Shown piece after piece: positions 1 to 8,942 of a stretch of DNA of 64,000 nt (its first letter is position 1; each line of letters opens with the position of its first letter). Below the pieces are notes generated by a model. It saw only the letters and a list, made by a program, of their open reading frames with translations. It was not told the DNA's origin and ran no database searches. The position numbers were made by a program, and so were the translations under genes. This stretch comes from Alteraurantiacibacter hainanensis (GTDB lineage: Bacteria; Pseudomonadota; Alphaproteobacteria; Sphingomonadales; Sphingomonadaceae): positions 1,420,212-1,484,211 of the forward strand of contig NZ_JAZAPB010000001.1 in assembly GCF_036321025.1 (NCBI RefSeq), given 5' to 3'.

Positions 1-1
1 A

Positions 2-298
2 ATCGTTTCCATCCCGCTCGAAGGCAAGAGCTCCATCGCCGATCACATGGTCGTCGCCTCGGGTCGCTCGACCCGCCAGGTTGCCGCCATGGCGAACAAG
101 CTGGCGGAGAAGCTGAAGCAGGCCGGAGAACCCAGCCCGCGTATCGAGGGCCTTCCGGCAGCCGACTGGGTGCTGATCGACGCTGGCGACGTGGTCGTCC
201 ACCTGTTCCGTCCGGAAGTCCGCAGCTTCTACAACCTCGAGAGGATGTGGGGCTTCGGCGAGGACGGCGAGAAGAAGGTGCAGACCGGCACCGCCTAG
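2..298 (+). CDS. rsfS: Ribosomal silencing factor RsfS, 3' part
   Basis: The window opens inside this gene; the frame is open from base 2 to the TAG at 296-298 and gives the last 98 residues. RsfS (Iojap/DUF143 family) binds protein uL14 of the 50S subunit and blocks subunit joining, lowering translation in starvation. The family signature is plain: SSIADHMVVASGRSTRQ near the start of the visible part, and DWVLIDAGDVVVHLF followed by a short RSFYNLERMWG tail. The missing part is probably only 10-40 residues. rlmH follows 111 bases downstream, the usual rsfS-rlmH pairing in alphaproteobacteria. Confidence 0.93.
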   Translation: MVSIPLEGKSSIADHMVVASGRSTRQVAAMANKLAEKLKQAGEPSPRIEGLPAADWVLIDAGDVVVHLFRPEVRSFYNLERMWGFGEDGEKKVQTGTA

Positions 299-409
299 GT
301 TGATCTGCGCTTGCGCCTCGGCGCGAGCGCTCTCGCCAGACGCGCAGGCAAGCTGCGGGCGGCCGTTCGGCCTTGCGGTCCGCTTGCCGTGGCCCGATAG
401 GGCTTTCTC

Positions 410-832
410 ATGATGTTGCATGTCATCGCTCGCGGGAAAATTGCCCGTTCCCCCGAGGAAGAGCTGGTCGAACGCTATGCCAAGCGCATCCAGTGGCCAC
501 TGAAGCTGACTGAGCTTCCCGAAACTGGCGGACAAATTCCTGATCCTCAGACTCCCTTCCGGACCGTGTTGCTCGATGAAAGGGGCAAGGATCTGGGTTC
601 GGAAGACTTCGCGAAAATCCTTGAACGCTGGCGGGACGACGGCATGCGCGAATGTCGCTTCGTGATCGGCGCCGCAGACGGCCACTCGCGGCAGGAGCGG
701 GACGAGGCAGACCTTCTCATTGCGTTCGGAAAGGCCACCTGGCCTCACCTGCTGGCCCGCGCCATGCTGATGGAGCAGCTCTTCCGCGCCACCAGCATTC
801 TTGCAGGCCATCCCTATCATCGGGCAGGGTAA
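410..832 (+). CDS. rlmH: 23S rRNA pseudouridine-1915 N3-methyltransferase RlmH
   Basis: A 140-residue SPOUT-class methyltransferase that methylates pseudouridine 1915 in helix 69 of 23S rRNA in assembled ribosomes. The protein has the family length. The SAM-binding knot is visible as FVIGAADGHS (an unusual A-D-G-H version of the common G-G-A/D-G-H loop) and the C-terminal signature as MLMEQLFRATSILAGHPYHR. The start is either of two adjacent ATGs at 410 and 413. The neighbours rsfS and envC are on the same strand; envC begins 6 bases after the TAA, so the two are probably co-transcribed. Confidence 0.95.
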   Translation: MMLHVIARGKIARSPEEELVERYAKRIQWPLKLTELPETGGQIPDPQTPFRTVLLDERGKDLGSEDFAKILERWRDDGMRECRFVIGAADGHSRQERDEADLLIAFGKATWPHLLARAMLMEQLFRATSILAGHPYHRAG

Positions 833-838
833 CAGCAG

Positions 839-2044
839 ATGCATCGCACCATCCTTCTCCTGGGCTCCCTGGCCTTTTGCGCCGCGGCGGCTTTCGCCCA
901 GCGCGCCCCTGTGGCGGACGGTTCCGAGCAGATGCGGGCGGAGCTGGCGGAGGCCCTTGCCGAGCGCGAGAATGCCGAGGCGCGCAGCCAGCGGTTCGAG
1001 GAAGAGGCGGAGGCTGCCCAGAACGCCGCCGAGCGCGCCGCCCGTCAGGCCGCAGCCCTTGCCGCCCGTATCCAGCAGGCCGAATCTGGTATCATCGCCG
1101 CGCAGGCCCGCATCGCCATGATCGACCGCGAGCGCGCGCAGATGCGTGAAACGCTGGGGCGCGAGCAGCAGCCGGTCGTGGAGCTGACCGCCGCCCTCCA
1201 ACAGTTTTCGCGCCGCCCGCTGGCGCTTTCGATCATGCAGCCAGGTTCCGTGAAGGACGTGGTCTATCTGCGTGCCATGCTGCACGACACCGTGCCCGAG
1301 GTGCGCGCGGACACGCGGGAACTGCGAAACCGCATCGAGCGCAGCCGCGAATTGCGCAGGGAGGCCCTGGCGGCGGCGCAGGTGCTTCAGGCCGAGGAAG
1401 CGACGCTGGCTGAGCGGCGTGATGCGCTTGCCGATATCGAAACGCGCCAGCGCCTCGCCGCGCGAGCTGCAGGCGGGTCCGCCAGTCGCGAGGCAGACCG
1501 GGCTCTCGCCCTTGCCGAGGACGTTCGCGATCTCGACGGACTGCTGACCGAACTCGACCGATCCGCCCAGCTTCGCCAGAGCCTTGCCGCGCTGCCGGGG
1601 CCGCGTCTGCGCCCTGCCCGACCCGAAGGTGCGCAATCGGCCGCGGTGCGTGCGCCGGACGAACCTGCGCAGGCTGCCGGTGCGCCCTCGCCCTACATTC
1701 TTCCGGTGACCGGACGCACACTGACCGGCTTCGGCGCGCCGCAGGCCTCCGGGCCGAGCCAGGGCCTTACCCTTGCCCCCATTCCCGGAGCGCAGGTCGT
1801 GGCCCCGGCGGCGGGGCGAATCGCCTTCGCCGGGCCCTATCAGGGCTATGGCAATATCGTGATTATCGAGCACGGCGACGGCTGGACCAGCCTCCTCACA
1901 GGTCTGGCGCGCAGCAACGTCGATGTAGGGCAGACGGTCGGAAGCGGCGCCCCGCTGGGCAAGGCTGGTCCCGCGAACCCCAGCATAACCTTGGAATTAC
2001 GCCACAATGGCGATCCCGTGAACCCGCTGCGCCACACCGGGTAA
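839..2044 (+). CDS. EnvC-like murein hydrolase activator (degenerate M23 domain)
   Basis: A 401-residue periplasmic protein: signal peptide at residues 1-21 (hydrophobic run ending AAAFAQ), a long Ala/Glu/Arg-rich coiled coil to about residue 250, a linker, then a C-terminal LytM/M23 fold of about 110 residues. Zinc ligands expected in an active M23 endopeptidase are missing: the usual HxxxD segment reads GFGAPQ, the tyrosine-histidine-leucine motif reads LTGL, and the final HxH strand reads SITLELRHNG. This matches the EnvC class, which does not cut peptidoglycan itself but activates amidases at the division site. It lies between rlmH and ctpA, a conserved alphaproteobacterial order. Confidence 0.85.
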   Translation: MHRTILLLGSLAFCAAAAFAQRAPVADGSEQMRAELAEALAERENAEARSQRFEEEAEAAQNAAERAARQAAALAARIQQAESGIIAAQARIAMIDRERAQMRETLGREQQPVVELTAALQQFSRRPLALSIMQPGSVKDVVYLRAMLHDTVPEVRADTRELRNRIERSRELRREALAAAQVLQAEEATLAERRDALADIETRQRLAARAAGGSASREADRALALAEDVRDLDGLLTELDRSAQLRQSLAALPGPRLRPARPEGAQSAAVRAPDEPAQAAGAPSPYILPVTGRTLTGFGAPQASGPSQGLTLAPIPGAQVVAPAAGRIAFAGPYQGYGNIVIIEHGDGWTSLLTGLARSNVDVGQTVGSGAPLGKAGPANPSITLELRHNGDPVNPLRHTG

Positions 2045-2154
2045 CGGCTGGGAAATTCCCGTTTCGGGGCGGTGTTTTCGCCTCATCTGGCGTTAAGCCC
2101 GCCTATGCGATAAATGAAACATGGGACTACCTCCGTGCCGAGGACGCTGAATAT

Positions 2155-3492
2155 ATGAACTTTGCATCCGCCATCCGCGCCGCCGCATTGTGTACGGCTG
2201 TCGCGCTCGTGCCCGCCACCACTGCCGCGATCGCGCAGGTGGAAGGGCGCGCCTCTCCCGAATTCGCCAAGCTTTTCGCCACTTACCAGCGGATCAAGGC
2301 GAGCTACGTGGAGCCGGTGGATGATGAAACGCTGATCCGCGGCGCGATCGACGGCATGCTTGCCTCGCTCGATCCGCACTCGGCCTATCTCGACGGCCCT
2401 GCGCTGGAACGCCTGACGACCATGATCGACGGCAATTACCAGGGGTTGGGCATCTCGGTGCAGATGGAAGACGGCGCCGTGAAGGTGGTGTCGCCCTTCC
2501 GCGGCAGTCCCGCGGAAAGTGCCGGCATCAAGGCCGGCGACTACATCACCCACATCAACGGCGGCCTGATCTACGGCCAGGAACTGAACGACGCGGTTGC
2601 CCAGATGCGCGGCCCTGCCGGGACCAATATCGAGGTGACGATCTTCCGCCCGGGACGCGAGGACAGCTTCGACGTCACCGTGACGCGCGGCGTGATCGAG
2701 CTTGAGCCGGTGACCTGGGAACTGATGGACGGCAATGTCGGCCACATCAGCGTCAACGAGTTTTCCGCCGACGTCGGCGCCGACGTGCGCAAGGGTCTGC
2801 GCGAATTGCAGGAGCAGGCGACCGGTCGCCTGACCGGCCTGGTTCTCGACCTGCGCCGCAACCCGGGCGGTTCGCTGGACGAAGCCGTCGCCCTTTCCGA
2901 CCTGTTCCTTGCCGAGGGGCAGATCGTGTCGCAGCGCGGCCGCTCGCGCCGCGAGACCATCTACTACGATGCCGAGACCGTCTATCGCGGCGATGTCGCG
3001 CCCGGCCTGCCGATCATCGTGCTGATCGACGAAGGCTCGGCCTCCGCCAGCGAGATCGTCGCGGGCGCGCTTCAGGATCACCGCCGCGCGCTGGTGATGG
3101 GAGAGCGCAGCTTTGGCAAGGGCAGCGTGCAGACGCTCCTGCCGCTCAGCAGCGATGCCGCGCTCAAGCTGACGACCGCGCGTTATTACACGCCCTCGGG
3201 CCGCAGCGTGCAGGAAGGCGGGATCGAGCCGGATATCCGCGTGCCCCAGCTTTCGGATCCCGATGCCGAGCGTCGCCAGCGCCTGGCGCTGCGCGAGAGC
3301 GACCTTCGCGGACACCTGGTCGGCGAGATCGGTGCGGAAGACGAGAATCTCGAGCGCGACCGCCTCGACGATCCGCGTTTCCAGCTCACCGCGGCGGAGC
3401 TCGAGGAGATGGGCGTCGAAGACTTCCAGCTCGACTATGCCGTGCGCACGCTGCGTCGCACCTCGGGCGTGAACCTCGCGGCGCGCCAGTAG
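2155..3492 (+). CDS. ctpA: Carboxy-terminal processing peptidase, S41 family
   Basis: A 445-residue periplasmic serine protease with a signal peptide (about residues 1-27, ending TAAIAQ), an N-terminal helical region, a PDZ domain (about 90-170, QGLGISVQ carboxylate-binding loop) and the S41 catalytic domain. The Ser-Lys dyad is visible in EGSASASEI (serine near residue 297) and RSFGKGSVQ (Lys322). CtpA proteases trim or degrade periplasmic and envelope proteins from the C terminus and often work with cell-wall hydrolases. The envC gene just upstream supports such a role. A C-terminal extension rich in acidic and arginine residues follows the protease core. Confidence 0.93.
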   Translation: MNFASAIRAAALCTAVALVPATTAAIAQVEGRASPEFAKLFATYQRIKASYVEPVDDETLIRGAIDGMLASLDPHSAYLDGPALERLTTMIDGNYQGLGISVQMEDGAVKVVSPFRGSPAESAGIKAGDYITHINGGLIYGQELNDAVAQMRGPAGTNIEVTIFRPGREDSFDVTVTRGVIELEPVTWELMDGNVGHISVNEFSADVGADVRKGLRELQEQATGRLTGLVLDLRRNPGGSLDEAVALSDLFLAEGQIVSQRGRSRRETIYYDAETVYRGDVAPGLPIIVLIDEGSASASEIVAGALQDHRRALVMGERSFGKGSVQTLLPLSSDAALKLTTARYYTPSGRSVQEGGIEPDIRVPQLSDPDAERRQRLALRESDLRGHLVGEIGAEDENLERDRLDDPRFQLTAAELEEMGVEDFQLDYAVRTLRRTSGVNLAARQ

Positions 3493-3552
3493 CGCGCACC
3501 GGGTCAGCCAAGCCCTTCGACAAGGCGGGAACGAGCGGTTAGGAAGCGATTG

Positions 3553-4008
3553 ATGAATCGCACCCTTCCCATGTCCGACCGTTTGGCACAGCGCCTTGCG
3601 CTGGCCATTCCCGCAGTGCTGCTTGCCGGCGCCTATATCTCCGAATACGGCTTCGGCCTGTTTCCGTGCGAGCTGTGCTGGTGGCAGCGCTACCCGCATT
3701 TCGCGGCGGTCGGCCTTGCGCTCCTGTCTACCGTCGCCGGTCCGAAACGGCTCTGGATCGGATTGGCTGGGCTGGCAATTGCGGTATCGGGCCTGATCGG
3801 GGTCTTTCATGCGGGCGTGGAGTACGGCTGGTGGGAAAGCCCGCTGGGCTGCACCGTCAGCGACCCCTTCTCGCTGGATTTCGTCCGCTGCGACGAGGCG
3901 GCATGGACATTCCTGGGCATCTCGCTGGCTGGCTGGAACGCGCTGCTTTCCATCGGCGGCGCAATCGCCATATGGGTATTGCTGCTGGCCAAGGAGAAGA
4001 CCGCATGA
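3553..4008 (+). CDS. dsbB: Disulfide bond formation protein B
   Basis: A membrane quinone reductase of 151 residues with four predicted transmembrane helices. The first periplasmic cysteine pair lies in FPCELCWWQRYPH, the hallmark of DsbB. The second pair is in the other loop (PLGCTVSD and VRCDEA). It would reoxidise DsbA-type thiol oxidases and pass electrons to ubiquinone. I chose the ATG at 3553 because AGGAAG (3541-3546) lies six bases upstream; a TTG one codon earlier is also in frame. The stop overlaps the coq7 start (ATGA at 4005-4008), so the quinone user and a quinone-synthesis enzyme are translated as a pair. Confidence 0.9.
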   Translation: MNRTLPMSDRLAQRLALAIPAVLLAGAYISEYGFGLFPCELCWWQRYPHFAAVGLALLSTVAGPKRLWIGLAGLAIAVSGLIGVFHAGVEYGWWESPLGCTVSDPFSLDFVRCDEAAWTFLGISLAGWNALLSIGGAIAIWVLLLAKEKTA

Positions 4009-4523
4009 CCAAGGACCGTTCCGTGATGATCCGCGTCGATCAGGCGGGCGAGTTCGGTGCCACCCGCATCTATGCCGGGCAACTGGCGGTGATGGGTGAT
4101 CGCGGTCCTCATTCGGCGGAAATTCGCGGCATGGCCGAGCAGGAAGCAGGCCACCGCGCGGAATTCGATGCACTGCTGGCCAAGCGCGGCGTTCGCCCCA
4201 CCGCGCTGCAGCCGTTCTGGAACGTTGCGGGCTACGCCCTTGGCGTCGGCACCGCCCTGCTGGGGCCCGAAGCCGCCATGGCGTGCACCGCGGCGGTCGA
4301 GACCGAGATCGACAAGCACTATTCCCGCCAGCTGGACGAGCTGGAGCGCGACGGCGACGACCCCGAGCTTGCCGACATGATCCACCGCTTCCGCGAGGAC
4401 GAGCGCGAGCATCGCGACGCGGCGCTGGCGTCGGGCGCGGAAAAGGCGCCGGGCTATCCGCTGCTGTCGGCAGCGATCCGGCTGGGATGCAAGGCCGCCA
4501 TCCGCATTTCCGAGAAGATCTGA
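4005..4523 (+). CDS. coq7: Demethoxyubiquinone hydroxylase Coq7
   Basis: A 172-residue di-iron hydroxylase that makes the last ring hydroxylation before ubiquinone. Iron-ligand motifs are all present: VDQAGEFGATRIY (first Glu), EQEAGHRAEFD (Glu and His), ETEIDKHY and REDEREHRD (C-terminal Glu and His set). The protein has the bacterial length and no mitochondrial leader. The ATG at 4005 overlaps the dsbB stop codon, so the start is fixed by translational coupling. Coq7 is typical of alphaproteobacteria, which use it where enterobacteria use UbiF. Confidence 0.93.
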   Translation: MTKDRSVMIRVDQAGEFGATRIYAGQLAVMGDRGPHSAEIRGMAEQEAGHRAEFDALLAKRGVRPTALQPFWNVAGYALGVGTALLGPEAAMACTAAVETEIDKHYSRQLDELERDGDDPELADMIHRFREDEREHRDAALASGAEKAPGYPLLSAAIRLGCKAAIRISEKI

Positions 4524-4596
4524 AACATTGCCTCTTCATCATGCGTTCAACACCGTGCGCGCCAAATGCGCGAGACACGAAATACGAGGTTCCACG

Positions 4597-5271
4597 ATGC
4601 ATCGCCTGCTTGCCCTGACTGCCACTGCCGCCATTGCTGCCGGCCTGGCCGCAACCCCCGCCGCCGCTCAGGACGACGCTGGCGATCGTGTGAACCAGGT
4701 CATCATCTTCGGCGATGACGAGTGCCCCGAGAGTTCCGGCGATACGATCACCGTCTGCGCCCGGCTGGACGAGAGCGAACGCTATCGCATCCCGCCGCGC
4801 CTGCGCAGCAGCGATTCGCCCGAGAACGAGAGCTGGACGCAGCGCGCGCTGGCTCTGGAAGCCGTCGGCGACTTTGGTCCGCTGAGCTGTACGCCCGTGG
4901 GCGCCGGGGGCGACCTTGGCTGCACGATGGAAATGATCGAGGCCGCATACGCGGAGCGTGCAAGCTCCAGCGACGTGCGCTTTGCCGAACTGATCGCCGA
5001 GGAGCGCGCCGAACGCCTTGCCACGATCGATGCCGAAGCCGCCGCCACGCAGACGCGGGTCGAGGAACTGGAAGAAGCCGAGTTCGAACGTCGCCGTCAG
5101 GCCCAGAGCGTACCGATTCCGGGTGAGGAGGTGGATCCCTCCGCGCCGCCCGCTACCGTCGTCGATCCCGAACGGATCCCGCCGCGCGACCTTCCGCCGC
5201 CCAGCTTCGACGATGACGACGGACCGGTGCCACTGGATGCCGCGCCGCCCCCGGCGGAACCCGGCGCCTAG
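4597..5271 (+). CDS. Secreted protein of unknown function with VC..SERY motif
   Basis: A 224-residue exported protein that I cannot assign. The start at 4597 gives a clean signal peptide (MHRLLALTATAAIAAGLAAT, cleavage near AAAQ) and has GAGG upstream. The mature part begins with a short acidic segment, then CPESSGDTITVCARL and ESERYRIPPRLR. The middle has two more cysteines (LSCTPVG, LGCTMEM), so two disulfides are possible. The C terminus is a helical Glu/Ala/Arg stretch followed by a Pro/Asp-rich tail. The segment around the second cysteine closely resembles one in the secreted protein at 28538-29020, so the two look like members of one sphingomonad family. Confidence 0.7.
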   Translation: MHRLLALTATAAIAAGLAATPAAAQDDAGDRVNQVIIFGDDECPESSGDTITVCARLDESERYRIPPRLRSSDSPENESWTQRALALEAVGDFGPLSCTPVGAGGDLGCTMEMIEAAYAERASSSDVRFAELIAEERAERLATIDAEAAATQTRVEELEEAEFERRRQAQSVPIPGEEVDPSAPPATVVDPERIPPRDLPPPSFDDDDGPVPLDAAPPPAEPGA

Positions 5272-5359
5272 GCTGAGGCCGCTCGGACTGATGGGAGCCG
5301 CTGCACTACGGCGGCGGCGGCCCCGCAGTTAAAAAGCCTGCTAAGACCCCCGGCGCAGC

Positions 5360-6163
5360 CTAGGTGAGCGCGATATCGGGCGCGTCTTCCTGCTTCATGC
5401 CCACCACGTGATAACCCGCATCGACGTGATGGGTCTCACCCGTCACGCCCGACGAGAGGTCCGAGCAGAAGTAGAGCCCGGCACCGCCCACGTCCTCGAT
5501 GGTGACGTTGCGGCGAAGCGGGGCGTTCAACTCGTTCCACTTCAGGATGTAGCGGAAATCGCCGATCCCGCTTGCCGCCAGCGTCTTGATCGGCCCGGCG
5601 CTGATCGCGTTGACGCGGATGTTTTCCGGCCCAAGATCGTTCGCGAGGTACTGCACGCTGGTTTCCAGCGCGGCCTTGGCCACGCCCATCACGTTGTAGT
5701 GGGGCACCACCTTCTCGGCGCCATAGTAGGTGAGGGTCACGATGCTGCCGCCATCCCTCATCAGCGGGCGCGCGCGCTTTGCCGCGGCCACCAGCGAGTA
5801 GGCGGAAATGTTCATCGTCATCAGGAAGTTGTCGAGACTGGTATCGACGTATTTCCCGCGCAGTTCGTTCTTGTCGGAAAAGCCGATGGCGTGAACCAGG
5901 AAGTCGAGCTTCCCCCAGCGCTGCTCGATTTCCGCGAAGGCCTTGTCCATCGCGTCCATGTCGGAAACGTCGCATTCGATCAGGAAGTCGCTGCCCACCT
6001 GCTCGGCGAGCGGACCGACACGCTTCTTCAGCGCCTCGCCCTGGTAGGAGAAGGCCATTTCCGCGTCCGCTTCGTGCAGTTTCCTGGCAATCCCCCAGGC
6101 CAGCGACTTGTCGTTGGCGAGGCCCATGATCAGGCCCTTCTTGCCTGCCATCAATCCGGTCAT
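5360..6163 (-). CDS. fabI: Enoyl-ACP reductase FabI (NADH)
   Basis: A 267-residue short-chain dehydrogenase that catalyses the last step of each fatty-acid elongation cycle, reducing trans-2-enoyl-ACP. The divergent Rossmann motif near the N terminus (GLANDKSLAWGIA) and the catalytic pair Tyr156 and Lys163 (YNVMGVAK) match E. coli FabI numbering exactly. Gly93 or so in the HAIGFSDK segment lies where triclosan-resistance changes occur in other FabI proteins; here the residue is wild-type. The ATG overlaps the stop codon of the upstream yihY-like gene (6160-6163), making it the last gene of a dnaJ-yihY-fabI unit. Confidence 0.95.
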   Translation of the reverse strand: MTGLMAGKKGLIMGLANDKSLAWGIARKLHEADAEMAFSYQGEALKKRVGPLAEQVGSDFLIECDVSDMDAMDKAFAEIEQRWGKLDFLVHAIGFSDKNELRGKYVDTSLDNFLMTMNISAYSLVAAAKRARPLMRDGGSIVTLTYYGAEKVVPHYNVMGVAKAALETSVQYLANDLGPENIRVNAISAGPIKTLAASGIGDFRYILKWNELNAPLRRNVTIEDVGGAGLYFCSDLSSGVTGETHHVDAGYHVVGMKQEDAPDIALT

Positions 6164-7191
6164 GCGACGGTTTCCTCCGTATTCTGCGTATCCCCGTCAT
6201 CGTCGGGGTTTTCCTGCCGCTTGCGTTCGCGCTCTTCCTCCGGCGTTTCCGCAAGGGCGGCGTTCAGTTCGACGCCCGCCACCATCCCTAAGCCCACCAG
6301 CCAGAAAAAGAAAAGCGCGATCATGACGCCGGCCAGCGATCCGTAGGTCAGGTTGTAGGAAAACACGCTGCGGAGCACCGGCGGCAAGGCGATCGTCACC
6401 GCGATCCACCAGCCGGTGACCAGCAAGGCGCCCGGCCACTTGGGGTAGCGCCGGTGGCGATAGCTGTGCGGGGTCAGGGCATAGAACAGCAGGTAGATCG
6501 ATCCGAACAGGCCGATGGCCGGCACGATCCGCGACCAGGCCAGGCGTCCCAGCGCCTGGGTCAGATCGGGGAAATATGCGGAGATCACCTCCTGCGCCGT
6601 ACCGATCATCACCTGCGCCAGCAGCGATGTCATCAGCATCAGCACCGCGACGATGATGATGCCGGTGGAGAACAGGCGGTATTTCCAGAACGCGTGTGTC
6701 GGACGGGTGCCGTAGGCGCGCCGCAGGATGTCGCGGATGGTTTCCACCAGGCTGCCCACGGTCCACAGGCCGAAAAGACCTCCGACCCACAGCAGCCAGC
6801 CGCTGCGCGCCTCCACCACGTTGCGCGCAACGGGGCCGATCACCTCGCCCACCACGGGCGGAAGGGCGGTGAGGATGGCGTTGATGGTAGCTGCGCGCTC
6901 CCCCTCCTCGCCGATGGCGGAGAAGATCGCGGCGGCAGTGATGAAGAACGGGAAGATGGCCAGAACCGACATGTAGGCGAGGTTGCCCGCATGGATCAGG
7001 CCGTCGTTGAAGCAGCCGACCACCACGCGCTTCGTGACTTCCCAGGCCCTGTCCCCGATACCCAGCGAACCGCGCCACTGGGCCAGCTTTCCCCGTTGCT
7101 CGACCGCCGCCTGGCGGCGCGCCTCCGGGGAAAAGTTGCGCTTCGGCGGACCCGGTGCTCGGTCCTTGTCTCTGATGCCGGGAGGGGCCAT
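6160..7191 (-). CDS. YihY/BrkB-family inner membrane protein
   Basis: A 343-residue membrane protein of the YihY/virulence factor BrkB family (once misnamed RNase BN). It has a basic cytoplasmic N terminus of about 60 residues, then six hydrophobic helices. The family signature HAGNLAYMSVLAIFPFF covers the first helix, and GSLAGVMIALFFFWLVGLG the last pair. The C-terminal tail is acidic (EEERERKRQENPDDDGD). The molecular function of the family is not established. It lies 62 bases downstream of dnaJ and overlaps fabI by four bases, so it is probably translated with fabI. Confidence 0.85.
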   Translation of the reverse strand: MAPPGIRDKDRAPGPPKRNFSPEARRQAAVEQRGKLAQWRGSLGIGDRAWEVTKRVVVGCFNDGLIHAGNLAYMSVLAIFPFFITAAAIFSAIGEEGERAATINAILTALPPVVGEVIGPVARNVVEARSGWLLWVGGLFGLWTVGSLVETIRDILRRAYGTRPTHAFWKYRLFSTGIIIVAVLMLMTSLLAQVMIGTAQEVISAYFPDLTQALGRLAWSRIVPAIGLFGSIYLLFYALTPHSYRHRRYPKWPGALLVTGWWIAVTIALPPVLRSVFSYNLTYGSLAGVMIALFFFWLVGLGMVAGVELNAALAETPEEERERKRQENPDDDGDTQNTEETVA

Positions 7192-7253
7192 TGCGGAGTG
7201 TATCTAACACTATGGCGGGCCGTGTCGAGCGGCGGCGGGTCAAGCTGCTGGAA

Positions 7254-8249
7254 TTACAGCCCCATATGTTCGCGCGGATTGCCGGCGTCCTTCCACCCTT
7301 TCAGCTTCTTGGCGAGTTCCTCGGTATCGTCGGGCAACTGGATTTCCAGGGTCACCAGCTGGTCGCCGCGCGTCCCGCCCTTCTTGCTGAAACCCTTGCC
7401 CTTGAGGCGAAGGACCTTGCCCGAGCTGGAGCCGGCGCCGACCGTGAGCATGACCGGTCCATCGACCGTGGGCACTTTGACTTTCGCGCCGTTCACGGCC
7501 TCGTCGAGCGTGATCGGCAGGTCCACCCGCACGTCGTCGCCCTCGCGATAGAAGAATGGGTGGGGCTGCACGTTCACCACCACGATACCGTCGCCATTGC
7601 CCCCGGGCCCCTGGCGGCCCTTGCCCTTGAGGCGCATGGTGGTGCCGTCCTCCACGCCCTCGGGAAGCGAAAGATCGATCGTCTTGCCGTCGGACAGCGT
7701 GATGCGCTGCTTGGCTCGCGTCGCCGCATCGACGAAGGAGACTGCCAGCTTGTAGCGAATATCCGCGCCTTTCTGCGGCGGAGGTGGAGGCGGACGTCGG
7801 AAACCCTGCTGGCCGCCCATGCCGCCACCCATGTTGGGGTTCATTCCGGCGCCCCGCGCGCCGCGCGCGCCATTGCGACCGAAGAGGCCTTCGAACAGGT
7901 CGCCGAGGTCCATCTCGTCGCCGCCACCGAAACCCTGGAAATCGCGCGAGGAATGGCTGCCGCCGGCACCGGGGCGACCGCCTCCGAACCCGCCGCCGAA
8001 CCCCCCGTGACCGAAGGGGCTGGTGGGATTGCCATCGCCATCGATCTCGCCGCGATCGAAACGGGCGCGCTTGTCCTTGTCGGACAGCAGGTCGTAGGCC
8101 TGCGTCACCCTCCCGAAGCGATCGGCGGCCTGCGGGTTGTCCTTGTTGCGGTCCGGATGCAGCTCTTTCGCGAGCTTGCGATAGGCGGACTTGATGTCCT
8201 TCTCGCTCGCGCTGCGGCTAATACCGAGGGTGGAATAGGGATCGGCCAT
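7254..8249 (-). CDS. DnaJ/CbpA-type co-chaperone (type II J-protein)
   Basis: A 331-residue J-domain protein that would stimulate DnaK ATP hydrolysis and deliver substrates. The J domain occupies residues 1-70 with the essential HPD in KELHPDRNK. A long Gly/Phe-rich linker follows (about 75-160, repeated GGGFGGG and GRNGARGARG units), then the two beta-barrel substrate-binding domains. The four CxxCxGxG zinc motifs of true DnaJ are absent, which puts it in the CbpA/type II class. It heads a minus-strand unit with the yihY-like gene and fabI and is divergent from pdxH, with 81 bases between their starts. Confidence 0.9.
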   Translation of the reverse strand: MADPYSTLGISRSASEKDIKSAYRKLAKELHPDRNKDNPQAADRFGRVTQAYDLLSDKDKRARFDRGEIDGDGNPTSPFGHGGFGGGFGGGRPGAGGSHSSRDFQGFGGGDEMDLGDLFEGLFGRNGARGARGAGMNPNMGGGMGGQQGFRRPPPPPPQKGADIRYKLAVSFVDAATRAKQRITLSDGKTIDLSLPEGVEDGTTMRLKGKGRQGPGGNGDGIVVVNVQPHPFFYREGDDVRVDLPITLDEAVNGAKVKVPTVDGPVMLTVGAGSSSGKVLRLKGKGFSKKGGTRGDQLVTLEIQLPDDTEELAKKLKGWKDAGNPREHMGL

Positions 8250-8330
8250 GGTGTGTTAGCTAGGTAAGGCAATGATATTTGGCAAGCAGGGCCTTTCAAC
8301 CGGCCCTAACCGGGACTAATCCCTGCTTCC

Positions 8331-8942
8331 ATGACTGCCGATGCCAATGCCATTCCCGTGGACGATCCCTTCGCCCTGTTCGAGGCGTGGTTTGCCGAGG
8401 CGAAGGCGAGCGAACCCAATGATCCCAACGCCATGGCGCTGGCCACGGCAACACCCGACGGAGCGCCATCGGTGCGCATGGTGCTGCTCAAGGGCCACGA
8501 TGCACGGGGCTTCGTCTTCTATACCAATGCCGGGAGCCGCAAGGGCGGCGAGATCCTGGCGAACCCGCAGGCGGCCCTGCTGTTTCACTGGAAGAGCCTG
8601 CGCCGCCAGATTCGCATCGAGGGTCCGCTGGCCGAAGTGACCCAGCAGGAAGCCGATGACTATTTCCATTCCCGGCCTTTCGTCAGCCAGGTCGGCTCCG
8701 CCGCCAGCGACCAGTCCCGCCCGCTGGACCGGCGCGCCACCTACGAGGCGCGTGTCGCCGAGCTGCGCGCGGCTTACGAGGACGAGGGCGAAGTGCCGCG
8801 CCCATCCCACTGGACGGGCTTTCGCCTTTCCCCCGGCGCGATGGAATTCTGGCTCGACAGGCCCAACCGCCTGCACGAGCGCCGCCGGTTCGTCCGCTCC
8901 GGAGAGGGTGACGACTGGTCCAGCACCCTGCTCTATCCGTGA
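8331..8942 (+). CDS. pdxH: Pyridoxamine/pyridoxine 5'-phosphate oxidase
   Basis: A 203-residue FMN enzyme that oxidises pyridoxine or pyridoxamine phosphate to pyridoxal phosphate, the last step of vitamin B6 synthesis and salvage. Family features: MALATATPDGAPSVRMVLLKG, GFVFYTNAGSRKG for FMN phosphate contacts, the RPFVSQVGSAASDQSRP loop, and the C-terminal WLDRPNRLHERRRFVR signature that carries substrate-binding Arg and His. Length matches the family. Its TGA overlaps the GTG start of the downstream metal exporter (8939-8942). Confidence 0.95.
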   Translation: MTADANAIPVDDPFALFEAWFAEAKASEPNDPNAMALATATPDGAPSVRMVLLKGHDARGFVFYTNAGSRKGGEILANPQAALLFHWKSLRRQIRIEGPLAEVTQQEADDYFHSRPFVSQVGSAASDQSRPLDRRATYEARVAELRAAYEDEGEVPRPSHWTGFRLSPGAMEFWLDRPNRLHERRRFVRSGEGDDWSSTLLYP